Under the pieces are notes generated by a model, which worked only from the letters and a program-made list of their open reading frames with translations, did not search any database and was not told the origin of the DNA. The position numbers and the translations under genes were made by a program. A stretch of DNA of 64,000 nucleotides from Bryum argenteum (lineage: Eukaryota; Streptophyta; Bryopsida; Bryales; Bryaceae), in assembly GCA_037043015.1 (NCBI GenBank), contig CM073325.1, positions 1,676,501 through 1,740,500 of the forward strand, given 5' to 3'. Shown one piece after another: positions 1 through 13,079 of this stretch. Each line of letters begins with the position of its first letter. Position 1 is the stretch's first letter.

Positions 1-660
1 ATCAAGTACCTTGACTTTTTGTTGATTCGGGCAGATTACCTCACATGCACATTCAAATAGTTAAAAAAATCATTCAGGCACCTTGACTCTTTTTTCTTTT
101 TTTCTTTTTTTTGGGCAGGTAGCATATGCACCTAAACCTTACACCTCCTTCTCTAATCAAGGGCAGCTTCAGCAAGGGAACTTGGTTGACACATTGATCA
201 TTGATCATGTAACTTAGAAATGCATTTTACTCCACCTAATCAGGCAGAGATTTCTAATTGAGAAACACCCCTTTACTTAATTCAGCACTCATTCAAAATA
301 TGTAATAATAACCATAAATCACATCCTAAAATCTGATCAAGCACCCTGATTTTTTCGACGCTATCACAATCTGTTACATCCGAATCATGCTCTCAACACG
401 TCTGAGAGCCTGTGACATTAAACAACCAACCATTAGCCTGCCAGTCTGTCCAGTAACTTAACCCAATGGAAGAGGAAGAGTAAACACGTTCATCTTCAGA
501 ATGCTAATAGACAATTACTCTAAGTAAAGTAAAAATAACCCAATCATGCACGATGCTGTCAAATCACTGTGCAAAAGTGCAATAAAATCAATAGTTCGTA
601 CCTTAATTAAATAGAGTTAGCTAATTAGTGTGTTACGAATTAGTGTTGACGGGCAGCCCG
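1..660. other. AT-rich spacer
   Basis: No convincing gene, RNA or transposon end was seen. A pyrimidine-rich tract lies near 90-115. The sequence becomes GC-richer only after about 660, where the upstream region of the first gene begins. Confidence 0.5.
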
Positions 661-1086
661 GTGAAAAAAGGAACCGGTGTCAGGTGACGATGTGGTTCTA
701 GCAGCCTTCCTCATCGGCATGGCGGTAGCCGCCAAGTGCACTTACAGCACCCTTGGTTCTTCGATTCGATTCCCCATTGCTTCGAGCTACTGTAGCGATT
801 CCATTAATGAAGGCGATGACCTACCTGCCAGTGGCGATCTTTGTCTCTTTCTGATCTCATTTTGGTGACTCGGAGAAGAGTTGAGTGAGTGTCGAGTGAG
901 CTGCTGGAGCTCGCAGCTCCAATGGTGCGCAATTGGGAGGAAAGTTTGGAGCTTGGGGAGCTCAATTCAGGGTATCATGGTGTCGGTGTTGAGTATGCCG
1001 TGCCATTCATGTGAGAGAGAGACAGTGCCAGGGGTTTAGGCAATTGAAGCGTCAGTGGGTGGCGGGGCTTGACGTACCAGGGGGCA

Positions 1087-1696
1087 ATGTATACTAATGC
1101 GGTGGCGCAAGCGACCTCTGTGTTGCTAGAATGTGAAGCTTTCCGGGCTAGTTGCTCGCAGAAGTTGAAGGAGAAGGCGGAGAGTTTGAGCGAATGCGAA
1201 GCACCACGGGACGTGCGCAGGTTGAAGGGAGTCTATACCAATGCCGTGGTGTCAGGTGACGATGTGGTTCAAGCAGAATTTGAGGCAACTGGCGGGCGGG
1301 ATGTTTTCCTCCAAGAGTCCAGTTCGCTCTACTTGGTACATGCTCGGGAGCTCGTCTCGCTGCAAGGGAACGGTGATCGGGCTGTCATGGAGGGGGAAAG
1401 AGGACAGGTACCGTGGATACTTGCGGCGAGGAGCAATCTCGCTCATGTTTTCGACCTCGAGGTGTTGACCTCGGACCACGTCGCACAGTTGGCAAGAGAT
1501 GTGAACTCAGGAACCGGATGTTCACAGATAGAGCTCCCGCCATGTGCGAATCGATCCGCCAAGGCAGCGAAGGTGACTGCACGGAGCGCAATGACGGGAC
1601 CAGGAACACCGGATATTGTGCAATTTCGAGGAAGATCGCCATCTACTGACTCCGTTCCTTCGCCAGAACACCAACTGGATGCGAATTGCTCATTCA
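1087..1696 (+). other. possible 5' exon or leader of the DEMETER-like gene
   Basis: A GC-richer stretch stays open from an ATG at 1087 to a stop at 1798. It precedes the first secure exon of the glycosylase gene by about 250 bp. A plausible donor (AGTGAGTT) sits at 1697, but its phase does not join cleanly to the reading frame that starts after the acceptor CAG at 1943-1945. It may therefore be 5' leader, or the splice choice may differ. No domain is recognised; N-termini of DEMETER-family proteins are poorly conserved. The segment contains small internal duplications: a VYTNAV/MYTNAV motif appears twice, and 1248-1276 repeats 676-704. Confidence 0.3.
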
Positions 1697-1945
1697 GTGA
1701 GTTCTTTTTTTCAAATTTTTCGCCTTGCAAACCACGACTAGGACGTGCGTATTATGAAGCCTTAATTGATTGCCGTTTTGAGGTGCAGGAGAGCTTTTGA
1801 GGTTTGAAGCTACAACGACGAATAGAACTACGGTATATAATGAGCCAATCGAGAATCAGGTGATATCTGCCCTGATTTGAATATGATGCTCTTGCTCGAC
1901 CTGTAACCAAGAGGTCTATACTCACTCCTAAAAACATTGTATCAG

Positions 1946-4900
1946 GCGCAAGAAGCGGACCCAAAGGCGAAGAGGAGGAGGAGATTTATGCCGAAGGTCC
2001 GCTCTGAGAAGCCGAAAGTGAGCCGTGCAAAGAAGCCAAGGATTGAGAAGGCTGCCGATGACAAAGACGAGTGCGCTGCTTCCAGTGTTCTCCTTGTTTC
2101 TATTCTCGGAACAAGCTCTCCTACGCTTCGGCAAATGAAAATGGCGGCTCGAGAAAAGCCTCAGACGAAACCCCGGCGCCCCTATAAACGGCAGAAGCGA
2201 GAAGAAGACGTTTCCCGAGCTGAGGACACGACTGTGAAAAGTGATGCACCAAGGCTTGATGCATTAGCTCTTGATACATCAGCTCTTGATGAACATCAAT
2301 CCGTAAGTTTGGATCCCTTACCACAAAGGCCAGACGAGGGGTCAGCTCCTGATGAACATGATTCCGCAAGTTTGGATCCCTTACCTCAAAGATCAGACGA
2401 GAGGTCAGCTCCTGATGAACATCATTCCGAAAGTATAGATCCCTTACTACAAAGATCAGACGAGAGTTCCTTGATGCAAACTCCTCTTGCTGACCAAGAA
2501 AGCTCCAGTTTGGTGCCGTACGGGATATGGAAGCATGGGGGTAATTCGCTTATAGAAGCACTCTCTAGCCTTCCAGAATGTGACATAACCACGGATGTGT
2601 TTCGAGATGTTCTGGCACCACTTTCGCCACGTCCTGATGGCCCTCCCGATTCCCTCACTACAAATTATGCTCGTGCTCCTGATGAACCTCCCGATTTCCT
2701 TGCTGCAAATTATGGACCTGATGGAAGCGAGGATCCTCCATCGACACCACGCGGACCAGCGAATGCAGTGCCTACGATTCAAGAGTACACTGTCGAGATG
2801 CCGCCACCGTCGCCGCCATCGCCACACGGCCCTTCCTATTGGATCGGCGAACTTTCACGTAATTTGGCTACATCCACGCGGCGAAATATCAATTTTGATG
2901 CATTGGAGGAATCCGAATCAGTTGCTTCGAAGGAAGTGGAAATTAGGAATGGGCCGGCCGCAATGTCGGGTATTGAGCTGGCTGCTTTGATCAGGGCCAT
3001 GGCGGGGAAAGAGCAACCGTCGCAATTGGCTGAGCGCGCCTTCACTGGAGTAGAATTGCAAGTCACGGATCAGGCAGTACCTGCTCCTATGCTGGAACCA
3101 AATCAAGCATTGCTTGTTCCTGTACTGGAACCGGTACCCCTGGCCGTTGATTCAAGTCGAGCTAACGAGCTGCAAATTGTGGCGTACGACGCCGGAGCCA
3201 AGGAAATGGTCGTTTACAAAAATTCGTCGATGAGGAAAGGAAAAATCCGGTATAAGCCGAAGGTGGACTTGGATGTCAGAACTTTGAAGATGTTTAAGAC
3301 TTTGACCATCAAGGGCGCTGTGGAGGATGACAACGAGCAGGATAAGACAACATGGGAGCAATCGAGGCAGCAGTGGGAAGATCGTGCTCGTCGGTTTATT
3401 TCCACCATGCGCGAAGTTCAAGGTCAGATTTTACTCCCGCGCTTTATTCATTCAAATTCTGGAGATCTTCCTACCTTATTCTAACTTCAAGTGTCTTTGC
3501 TGCTTTATTCAAGGTAATCGATCTTTCTCGAGATGGAAGGGCTCAGTAATGGATTCTGTTGGAGGAGCGTTTCTTACACAGAACGTTTCAGACTTTTTGT
3601 CCAGGTAAGTGAAATTAAGTCTTGTTGTTCTCTTGCAGCATCCACTCCAATTTGGTTATCGCACTATCTAATCGACATTTCGTTTTGCAGCAATGCATTC
3701 ATGTCCTTGCGAGCACGATTCCCTGCGAAATGCCGAGGTGCTGGCCAAGGAGGTGCGCAGAATAGCACTCCTTCGACAAATGACATATCTCCGGTCGAGA
3801 TAAGATCTCCCTCGCCCCCTGATAATTTGACAATGCTGCCGCTGGACGAAGATAGAAGGCAGGAGCATCTGACCGCACTGCTCGCCCAGAACGTCATCGA
3901 GGATGTGCCTGTTGACGAAGCGATTACCGAGGCATTAAGATTGACATTAATGGAGTGTCAAATCGAAGAAATCGACGTTAATACAATGCGAGGGGACGAA
4001 GTCAGCAGCTCCACGATTCTAAATCAGCAATCCAATACACCAGACATACAGCGGCCATTTCTGCAACCATGCTCACGTAGAACATTACGCACTCCACACA
4101 AGGACACTATTTCTGCCTCACAAGACCATTCTCTGACTCAAAAGTCTCTTCCTTCTATCGACGCAGCGATGAACGACCATCCATTTTCTGAAATTTTAGC
4201 AGCAAGCGTGCCAGAGTCTGAGGAAGCAGGAATGTTAAGCTCGTTGGTGGCACAGGATGCGCCGATTCCTGTAACCGGGCAGAATTGTTCATGGACGGGG
4301 GAATTAGCCGTCGTTCAGGAGAAATTTGCAAATGTCGTCTCGGAAAATTTCAGCAGCTTAAGCGAGGTAGGAAAGGAGAAATTGCTTGCTACGACGCTGC
4401 GAATGGTCTTGGGAAAGAAGCAAACAACGAGAGAGGGAGAGTCAGCGGCGAATCTGAGGGCGCTCAAAACCGTGAGGCTTCGACCGCAGCGGGCGCTGAT
4501 GCGGCAGAGGATTGAGAATTTTAGATACAGGCAAGGAAACGTCTCGTTTAAGTTGCTTACGGGTGAGGCCCGAGCGGCGTGGGAGGCGAATTTCGTGGGG
4601 AAATCGCAGAAGGAAAAATGGGAGCCGCTACGAGCAGCCATTCTTGCAGACGAAGGCTTCGCTCGGGATCCCTTGAACGAAGATTGTGTCGATTGGGAGG
4701 CCGTCCAACGCGCTTCGGTTCACGAGGTCGCCGATGTGATCAAGAACAGGGGAATGAACAATGCTCTGGCAGGTCGCATGAAGGCGTGTCTGGATCGCAT
4801 TGACCGTGATCAGAACGGAAGCATTGACCTCGAGTGGATCCGGAAGCTCCCCCACGAGGATGCCAAGTGAGTTCTAGGTCTTGCTGTCTAAGGTAGCCAA

Positions 4901-7900
4901 TTCGCTTTTCGTCACTCTCAGCATTATAACGAGTTTAGAAAGATAATTGAAGAGCAAACCTTAATCACTATCTACGACAATAGTGTTTGTAGCCAACACA
5001 ATTATTGGTAGATACTACCATTTACAATCAGTGATCAGTGGCCATAGACGCATTAAGCCAACTAAATGTATGAATAGATGACTTATTGATCAGTAAAGAA
5101 CACAATTGTTTCGAATGTGAAACTTCTCTTCCTTTTCTGAGTGTCTGCAGAGCATTTTTGTTGAGCTTCCGGGGCGTGGGACTGAAAAGCGTAGAATGCA
5201 TCCGCTTGCTCACTCTGCATCACCCTTCATTTCCTGTAAGAGATTTGATGACTGTCTACACGTTGTGTGTTATCGTGGGGGAGGACTAAGAGCTTCGAGA
5301 TTGTGTACAGGTTGACACAAATGTGGGGCGGATTGCTGTGCGTCTCGGTTGGGTTCCGCTAGAGCCTCTGCCCGAAGAGACACAGTTGCATCTACTAGAG
5401 TTGTAAGCAGGACTGTACAATCATACCCTTGACCACTTATGGTCAGGAATTTATAGGGCCAATACTTTCTGTAGCTGAAACTAGTGAGTTGTCTTGAGTG
5501 CAGGTACCCTATTCAAGCAAACATTCAGCAATATATATGGCCGCGGATCTGTAACCTCGATCAGCAGACTCTGTAAGCACTTATTTCACCTGGTGCAGAT
5601 AAAGGACGGTGTTGGAATTCGTAGTCACTGACTGCCACCTGCATCCGTGAATGCAGATACGAGCTTCACTACCAGATGATCACTTTCGGAAAGGTGACAA
5701 CTCTGTACCTTGTAGCCCATCTCGATACAACTGTTGCTGATAACGTGAAATCGAAGCTTCTGTTCTGATGCTCTGTTTTATGCCATTAGGTATTCTGTAC
5801 TAAAAGTAAGCCCAACTGCAACGCATGTCCCATGCGAAGCGAATGCAAGCACTACGCCAGTTCATATGCAAGGTAAGCAAAGGCCACTTACGAACAATTG
5901 ATCCGTTCGGCATTCGATTTATTGCCAGGAATATCATTATTGACTTTATTATTGTGGCAGTGCAAAATTACTCTTGAAGGGTCCTGAGCAGCAAGAGGGG
6001 CGGCCTACAATAAATAAATTTCCGACGGCTCAATTACTGTCAATACAACACAGCACGCGAACCGAAAATCCTTGTATGCCGATTATTGAAGAACCCGGTT
6101 CTCCAGAACGACGCACAGACTGTAATATAAGCATCCCAGACATCGAAGACGTTCCTTCCCATTTAGCTTACGATAGTCCATCTTCAGGATTTTCATTGAT
6201 CATAGAAGAGCAAATCTATTCAGATGTAGATAGAGAAGAATCTTTGCATAGTTTCGACCTTGAGCTCGAACCGGCTGAAATACTGGAGTCGCTGCCAGTG
6301 GTGGTGGAGTACGAAGATGTTATGGAGACGACCATGAACAAGATGGCCACAGCAGTGGCTCCTGACAATGCTGAAGTGGTCATTGAGGAATTCATGGATT
6401 TGAGCTTGAATGCTTCGGCCATCACTCGAGAAGATAAAACGGAGGAATGGGTAGTGACGGATGATTTTAAACATCTTCCTTCACAAGAACTCATATTACT
6501 TCCTCCACATTCTTCCTTGGCGCCAGCACCCAAGCTGAAGAACATCCAGCGTTTGCGAACTGTGCACTATGTGTGAGTGCCATCAAACCTCATGTCAATG
6601 TCAATATGGACTTTCTTGACTTGTACTATTTGTACGAATTTTCCTGCCGCTTAATAGTTTGAGTGTTGCAGATATGAATTGCCAGACAACCACCCCCTTC
6701 TTTTCGAGGTAAGCATTACATTGTTGGACTCAGTTTCATCTGCCTTGCATACGACATGTTGGGTGAAATGCTTTAAGATTCTCAGAGTGGCCGTTTTTAC
6801 TGTGGATGCAACAGATGGATCCAAGGGAAGCTGATGATCCATGTTTCTACCTCCTGGCCATATGGAGCCCTGGTACAAGACTTACCAATATTACAGATTA
6901 CATCGAAGTTCCGCTGCATTTGACTTTTGGATACAACTGATTCCCTCTTCTGTGAGTGTAGATGAAGTACCAGCAACAATGCCCAAGATTAATGACGATG
7001 ACGCTGGTAATCCATTCGCTTCATGTGATAACGACGACTCTGAGCCGACTGTCCGCGGAACGCTATTAGTAAGGCTTACCTCCAGACTGTCTTGGTCATA
7101 ATTATTCGCTTTGTTAACGAAATCGTTCTAAGATAATTAATTGATGCTTGCAGATCCCGTGCAAAACGGCCATGAGAGGGTGGTTTCCGTTGAACGGAAC
7201 GTACTTTCAAGTGAATGAGGTGCCTCCAAAGCCTCCTCGAAAGAGCTCTTAAAGCAAACTCTGAGTGTGGAGAGCATCGTCCATGAGTTTGACTTTGACT
7301 ACTTCGAATGGCTTGGCTCTACTATCACGTTATTTAGTCTAGACTCATTTCACTGCCGATTATGGTGTGCATGGCAGGTATTTGCGGATCACGCAAGCAG
7401 TAAACAGCCCATCGACGTTCCACGTACACTGTTGTGGTCACTCCGGCGTCGATTTGTATATTTTAGCACGGCTGTGAGCAATCTCTTCAAAGGTAAAACC
7501 ACCTTCAGACACCCTCGCTCTACATCCAAATCCATGATGAAACTTCACGTATTCAAAACTCATACGTGTTTGCTGTGCAATGAAACAGACATGTCACAGG
7601 AGGAAATAAAGTGCTGCTTTCAAAAAGGTTTGACTCTTCCGATTTATGCAATACTTATATTCTTGATTCAGTCTTAGTTCTAAGCCTCCAGTTATACGCA
7701 GGGTATGTTTGTCTACGTGCATTTGATTTGGCAACAAGAGAACCGAAGATCCTGGCCCCTCGACTTCACCAATCAGGAGCTAGCATTGTGAAAGCGCCAG
7801 TATCCCGCAGAGGCCAAAGCCGAGGCAGGACACGAAAGGAGAACCCGAAATCTAGTGAAGCACCGAACCCCGTCGCAGTTGTGACTCAAATAGACCTTGA

Positions 7901-7922
7901 TTTGAGTCCTACACCAGTATGA
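1946..7922 (+). CDS. DEMETER/ROS1-like 5-methylcytosine DNA glycosylase
   Basis: This bifunctional DNA glycosylase/AP lyase would remove 5-methylcytosine in nuclear base-excision demethylation. Sixteen exons can be traced: 1946-3422, 3514-3604, 3691-4866, 5151-5235, 5311-5402, 5504-5572, 5657-5693, 5790-5872, 5961-6572, 6672-6708, 6815-6872, 6962-7068, 7154-7219, 7378-7492, 7589-7627 and 7702-7922, giving 4365 nt with GT..AG junctions. The order is a Lys/Arg-rich basic region, the WKGSVMDSV..FLTQNVSD block, a long disordered insert, the helix-hairpin-helix with catalytic Lys (GVGLKSVEC) and Asp (VDTNVGR), and a 4Fe-4S site with C-X6-C-X2-C-X5-C spacing at 5790-5872. The C-terminal RRM-like fold follows (MRGWFPLNGTYFQVNE, VFADHAS). 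The family's permuted CXXC motif before VRGTLL is not evident; one Cys remains there. The true start is uncertain: the first in-frame ATG of this exon is at 1988, and upstream exons may exist. Confidence 0.93.
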
Positions 7923-8430
7923 ATTCTTTCTACCAGCAAAAGGACGTACTCGGCAAGCTTCTTGCTTGCTTGCCACCCAGTTCTGCTGTTTTGAAAAGCT
8001 TCGAGGAAACGTACCTCTCTGGTAGCACAACCGTCTTGATGACTTTTTGCTCAACTGTCATGTTTTGCATGATTTCTTCTACACTCCTTTCTGAATACGG
8101 GGTCGAGAAATCATTAAATTGAAAGCTCATGTAGATCGTTCGATGTTATGCATGATCTGAACTGAGGTGAACGATAATTATGGAAGAGTTTGAAGGTACA
8201 GTGCCCCTTGTGATGAAATTATGCAAGGAAAGTGGTTAATGATTTGCTGTGAGTAGAATGAATTTGAGAATGTGACCTCTCGAAAGGAAGTAAACCAAGA
8301 AATAGATGGATCATACATAAAGCTCTCCTGATTGTATAAGATGGTTTTCTATCTCAATAATGTCCTGTCTGAGACGTGGACAAATTTGGATTTATGCACC
8401 AGCCAAAATGAAAATTAACAACTCACTTTG
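7923..8430. other. 3' flank of the glycosylase gene
   Basis: This is the probable 3' UTR and downstream sequence. No further gene is seen. Confidence 0.4.
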
Positions 8431-8439
8431 TGAAGCATT

Positions 8440-8765
8440 CGTACAGGTTCATATCAGAATGGTACAAAAGTTTCTTTCTTACAAGAGTTTTTTCCCTATC
8501 ATTATTTTCTTACAGAAGTTTTTTTCTTACGCAAATTTTTCTACTTCCACAAGTTTTTCTCTTAGAAAAGTTTTTTTCTCAGAGAAGTGTCTTCATAGGA
8601 GTTTCTCTCGTACAAGAGTTTCTTTCGTACGAAAGTTTCTTTTGTACAAAAGTTCCTTTCTTACAAGAAAAGTGTGTTATGAGTGTTCTTCTTACAAAGG
8701 TCTGTTTCTTACAAACCTTTTTTTCTTCAGAAGTTTCTTTCTTATGGAAGTTTTTCTTGCAAAAA
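8440..8765 (+). repeat. degenerate ~17-bp T-rich tandem repeat
   Basis: About 325 bp consist of variants of a unit like GTACAAGAGTTTCTTTC. The best-preserved copies are around 8600-8660, where three successive units differ by a few bases and each contains a small GTAC-centred palindrome. Open frames across it are artefacts of the repeat. Confidence 0.7.
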
Positions 8766-8769
8766 TCTA

Positions 8770-11100
8770 GTGATGGTGCACTAAAATGGTGAGACTTGAT
8801 TTTAGCTTAGTACCCTCAAATTCCTCACCATTTGTGAGATAATATTGTTCAAAGTTGAAAAAATAGTTTTTTTTGCCTTGTTGTGGAAAGGGAAATTAGT
8901 CCTTTGGGGTCCAAAGGAACTATTTGAAAGTAAATTTGGTATGAGCCTCTTCAAATTCTTCTTCATGGCAAGTTAGGTACATGTTCATATATTGTTTACC
9001 CTCATGGTGACACAAAAAAACTAGAGAAAAGCTTGATTTTCACATGGGAGTATGCTGAAACTCAAATACAAAGGCTGATTTTAGACTATTAGAAAGGCAC
9101 ATGAAGAATTATCATATAGATCATCCAAATGGTGAGAATATACCTTGGTATTTTTTTTACTTGTACAAAAAACAAATTTTGAAAAAAAAGTAAAATCTCA
9201 AATTTTAGTGAATTTTTGAAATCATTGCAATCTAATTGTTTTTGGGCAGAATATTGAGAATGTATGAGGATATATTGTCCTTTGGGTAGATTTCAACATG
9301 TCCTTGCGGTATTTTTAAACTTTTAGAGTAAATATCTCCTTAAGAATGAGGAATTATGAGACATGAATGGTCTTGTTGGAATGGTATACCAAAAGTTTAC
9401 AATTTGCAAAAGATTTGAAATTCAAAAGAACTACATATAGTACATGTCAAGAGGCTAACCAAAGTCAAAACCGTTATATTTTGGCCTCAAGAAACTTTAG
9501 GGTTAAACCCTTCAACTAGAATCTCACCTTAAGCTTAACCTTTGCCATTTTGACGTACTCGTAATACCTTGGCCTTTGTCAACTTGTCGTGCCAATAGTA
9601 CTCCTTATGATGCATCAATTTGCACCCATCTAGCTTGTCAGATTCTTTCTATAACCACCCTCTACTCGATGATTTGTAGGAAATTATACCCACTTACATG
9701 TTTAATTTCACATATAGGTGGTGTGAAATATTTTCAGAGGCCGAACATGCTCATATTGCCCATGGAAGTGCATTGATGATTATAGTTGGCAAATGGTGAT
9801 GGTCTTAGCTCATAAAACTCCAAATGACATAAGTTGAGGAGAGTGTTGTTGTTAAATTCCTTTCTTCATTGATTTATAGGGAAGTATGACGAGCACACTA
9901 TTGGGTCAATGACATGGAAGAAAGAGATCTGCAAGCTAAATACCAAATGAACGGTCAACTAGGGATTGCCTTGACAAACACTTTGTTTGCTCTTCCACGT
10001 CGATAGTTCACTAGGGACAAAATATCTCAATGTGATGCTTTAAGCCTTAGAACTCCAAAACGACATAGCATATCCTCCTTGAGTGACCAAATTATACTTA
10101 AATGATGTATCATACACTCTATGTACACTTCCTATGAAATGTCACATATGGGTTTTTCAGGTTCTTTCTATCATTCTTTATCGCCGTTTCTTGATCACAT
10201 GAACTTCTTTTTCAACTACACGTCTCTCTTCGTAACTCAAAACAAACTCTCCACACCAAATTCTTTAGATGACTCCACCAAACCCATTTCGATAGCCAAA
10301 TTTTTCAATCTAAAAGAAGTCTATATTTGAAATCAAACATAAAACTAATACTTTTCTTTTTTTATCAAATTCTTTTCAGAAATAGACCTAAAAGTAGACC
10401 TTAAGCAAGCCTTTAATTTCAAAAATTAAAAATCTCAGCCAACTCAAGTCCCTTAATTTTACCCAATAGTGTAAAGTGTCACTTATACCCATCCAATTGG
10501 CACATGCTTAAAGTTTAAATTTCAGAGGGTACAAAAAAGAAAAGATGAATTAATGGGGAGGTCCTATCACCATTAACAAGCACAAACACTTTGAATTAAT
10601 TCTTCATCCTTACAAATCATGATATCGTCCCTTTAGCCAAAAACAATTTACCATGATTTAATGATGGCTATGTAACATACAATTGGCATGAGAGGGGGGG
10701 GGGGGGTCATCATGATGGATGTCCTACCCCATTTTTTTCTCCATTTATTAGAGGGGGTTTGTTTGTACACCATAAAAAGTTTGCTTGATAGCAAGTGGGG
10801 GAGACTTTAATTTTGAGGTGGTACAAGTTTATGATGGTTTCAGTTTTTTGTGACTCTCTAGTAGGTGGTCGTTTTCTTTGTGGGTCTTTATTTTGATGTA
10901 TGATGTATGCGGCCTATGCGAAATATCTAGTGTAGTTGTATTCATTTTCATGTTATAGGAAGTAGGATTTTAATTTTTAATTTAAAAAAAAAAAAATGAA
11001 CTTATGAATTAGTTGCGCAACTAATACATGCAAAATCAAGTTTCTGGCGGGCGATTTTGATCTTCTAGGGCTAAGGTACATTCAAGAAGCCACTTGAGTT
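8770..11100. other. AT-rich spacer without a recognised gene
   Basis: Short open frames near 9576-9776 and 10121-10330 have no domain and a base composition like their surroundings, so they are not called. A run of about a dozen Gs lies near 10695. Confidence 0.4.
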
Positions 11101-11106
11101 CAGCGT

Positions 11107-11241
11107 TTTCTTATTAGACAAAATTCCTATTCATTTGTCGGACACCATTTAGATGAGATGTACATTTGATGACATTTTCGATGTACGTCTTATCTGAATT
11201 GTGTCTAACAGATGATTAGGAATCGTGTCTGATAAAACAAC
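11107..11241. mobile_element. hairpin MITE (family G), copy 1
   Basis: The whole ~135 bp element is nearly palindromic. The left end contains CTTATTAGACAAAATTCC and the right end is its approximate reverse complement (AATCGTGTCTGATAA). Similarity between the arms extends inward to GATGTACAT. A second copy lies at 38478-38617 in the histone intron, which confirms a dispersed family. There is no coding capacity and the superfamily is not assigned. Confidence 0.75.
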
Positions 11242-11389
11242 CCTACTTGTGTCTAGCTCCTAGGCCAACGAAGCTGTTCCTAGCACTCCAAAGTGGCCCG
11301 AGACCACACAAACATCATCCTACTACTTTGGATTCAATCTAAAACGATGCAATTACAATCTTCTCATTAGGGTTGCTATCGAAACTATT

Positions 11390-11500
11390 GTTCTAATTTC
11401 CCATTGTCCGGTGGCCATCGGGATATTAGCATTACGAACGGACACTTCATTCACGCCGGCCCCTTAGAAAGGACTGGAGTTTCAATCTATCTATCTGCTA
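11390..11500 (+). mobile_element. SINE fragment, 3' end (TCTA-tail subtype)
   Basis: This matches the 3' part of the full SINE at 28963-29328. Shared blocks include CCGGTGGCCATCGGGATATT and CACTTCATTCACGCCGGCCC, and the fragment ends in a short TCTATCTATC tail. The 5' tRNA-like head is missing. Confidence 0.75.
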
Positions 11501-12427
11501 TCGGAACCCAATAAGAGATAAGATTTCTACGTACAACTTTTTGGAATTTGAGTGTAGGGTGATGGGGGGATTACATAAATAAGCACACTCATGAGGAGGG
11601 CGGAGGGCAACGGCAATGTATGTTTACTTCTGCAATTTCTAACAAGAACAAAATGGCTCGCATACACTACTACTAATGTGGTCATATATACTTATAGTGG
11701 CACTTACAAAATACTCGATCTTGCATATATTGTGCCACTATAGGTATACTCCTCTTGTAAAGAAAGCCCACCTTTGCACTATTGATAAGACACTATAAAC
11801 ACTCATCTTCCTCTTCAATCTCTTGAAATAAATCACTGAAACTCATAAATGATCAATTATAGGTACCTCTACCTTAGTATTGCATACTTCAAACCCAGGA
11901 GACGAATAAATTATTTCTAGTCTCTCTGCGGCTCAGCCATTTTGTTATAAAAATTCAACAATGATCGATTCAATAAAGTAAGCCATACTTTTATAATATA
12001 CAATCCTATTTGGACAAAACTAAAAACAAGTGAAGGATCCACAAATTCCAACACTGACATGTTTTATTGTTTAGCTGAAGATGCTGTCATACAATTTCAT
12101 GCATGGTTACACACATGGGGATTGGGATTCATGAGCCTTGTACTCCACTTCATGGTACCAAAAGCATGTTATCCTTCAGACAAAACTTATAAAACACAAT
12201 TGGGGTAAAAAGGTACATGCCACAATTTGACAAAATCTTATACATTTGTGTAATATGTGGAAGTTTGCGTAGATTTGGCACTAGACGGGTTTGGAAGGTA
12301 AAGGTCCAGTGAGGGGGTGGGGATACGACAAAGAAGAGTTTTTATTTGTGCGATTCTCGACGAGGGGATTACCCAACATAATGCAAACAACACACATAAT
12401 CATCAACAACGTTTAGAGTTTAGGGTT
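11501..12427. other. AT-rich spacer with a small hairpin
   Basis: No gene is seen. A short inverted repeat (TATAGTGGCAC..GTGCCACTATA) lies near 11690-11750 and may be a remnant of a small hairpin element. Confidence 0.35.
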
Positions 12428-12678
12428 GCAACACCGCTATAGTCCACCCAACTATGGTGGGGGATTCTTGGACCTCGTAGTACAAAGTCCTTTGGGGAAT
12501 ACCATATTGAGTTTTCTCTAAGGCACTACAGTAGTCGCTAGCTAGGAATTAGCATAGTGTTCACTTTGAGAGGGATTAGTAATCTTGTGATGACCTTTGG
12601 GTATACATCCAAGGACTGGGTAAACAAACACTCTATTCACGTTGGCCTCTAAATAGGTTGGAGTTTTCTACTTCTTTA
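12428..12678 (+). mobile_element. 5'-truncated SINE copy
   Basis: It starts inside the SINE body (GCTATAGTCCACCCAACTAT) and runs to the conserved 3' block CTCTAAATAGGTTGGAG with a CTTCTT-type tail. It lacks the tRNA-like head with the A and B boxes. Confidence 0.75.
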
Positions 12679-12910
12679 GGGAAGTTCATAATCACGAGAA
12701 GGGGTTATTGATACATTTCAATCTAGAGGATGAATGGAGATGCCTCCACCTGTTATATACAAGTTGTAATATAACCTTAATACTAGCATTTTCGAATGAA
12801 CTCTACAAACATTGTTCATATCTTATCAAAAAATGAACAATTTGAGATTGTGAGAGCTGAGAACTATTGTATTCATGTCTTCCTCTGGAGGAATAAAACG
12901 TTGGGTATCC

Positions 12911-13074
12911 CTAAGGTAGTGGTGACTAGATAGGAGGTAGCGTAGTGGTCACCCCGAGAGGGGATAGTAGTCCCGCCACTCGTGTGATGACCTCCAGGCA
13001 TACATCCCAGGATAGGTGGAAAAAACACTATTCACGTCAGCCTCTAAATAGGTTGAAGTTTCTCTTCTTCTTTT
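12911..13074 (+). mobile_element. 5'-truncated SINE copy
   Basis: Only the 3' half of the SINE family is present, from the CACCCCGAGAGGGGATAGTAG block to CTCTAAATAGGTTGAAG and a TCTCTTCTTCTTTT tail. It abuts the left end of the foldback element that begins at about 13080. Confidence 0.75.
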
Positions 13075-13079
13075 CATGA

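Noticed and set aside
8360..8792. Two overlapping open frames of 120-136 codons with Phe/Ser/Leu-rich sequence
   Set aside because: Produced by the 17-bp T-rich tandem repeat; no initiation context or domain.
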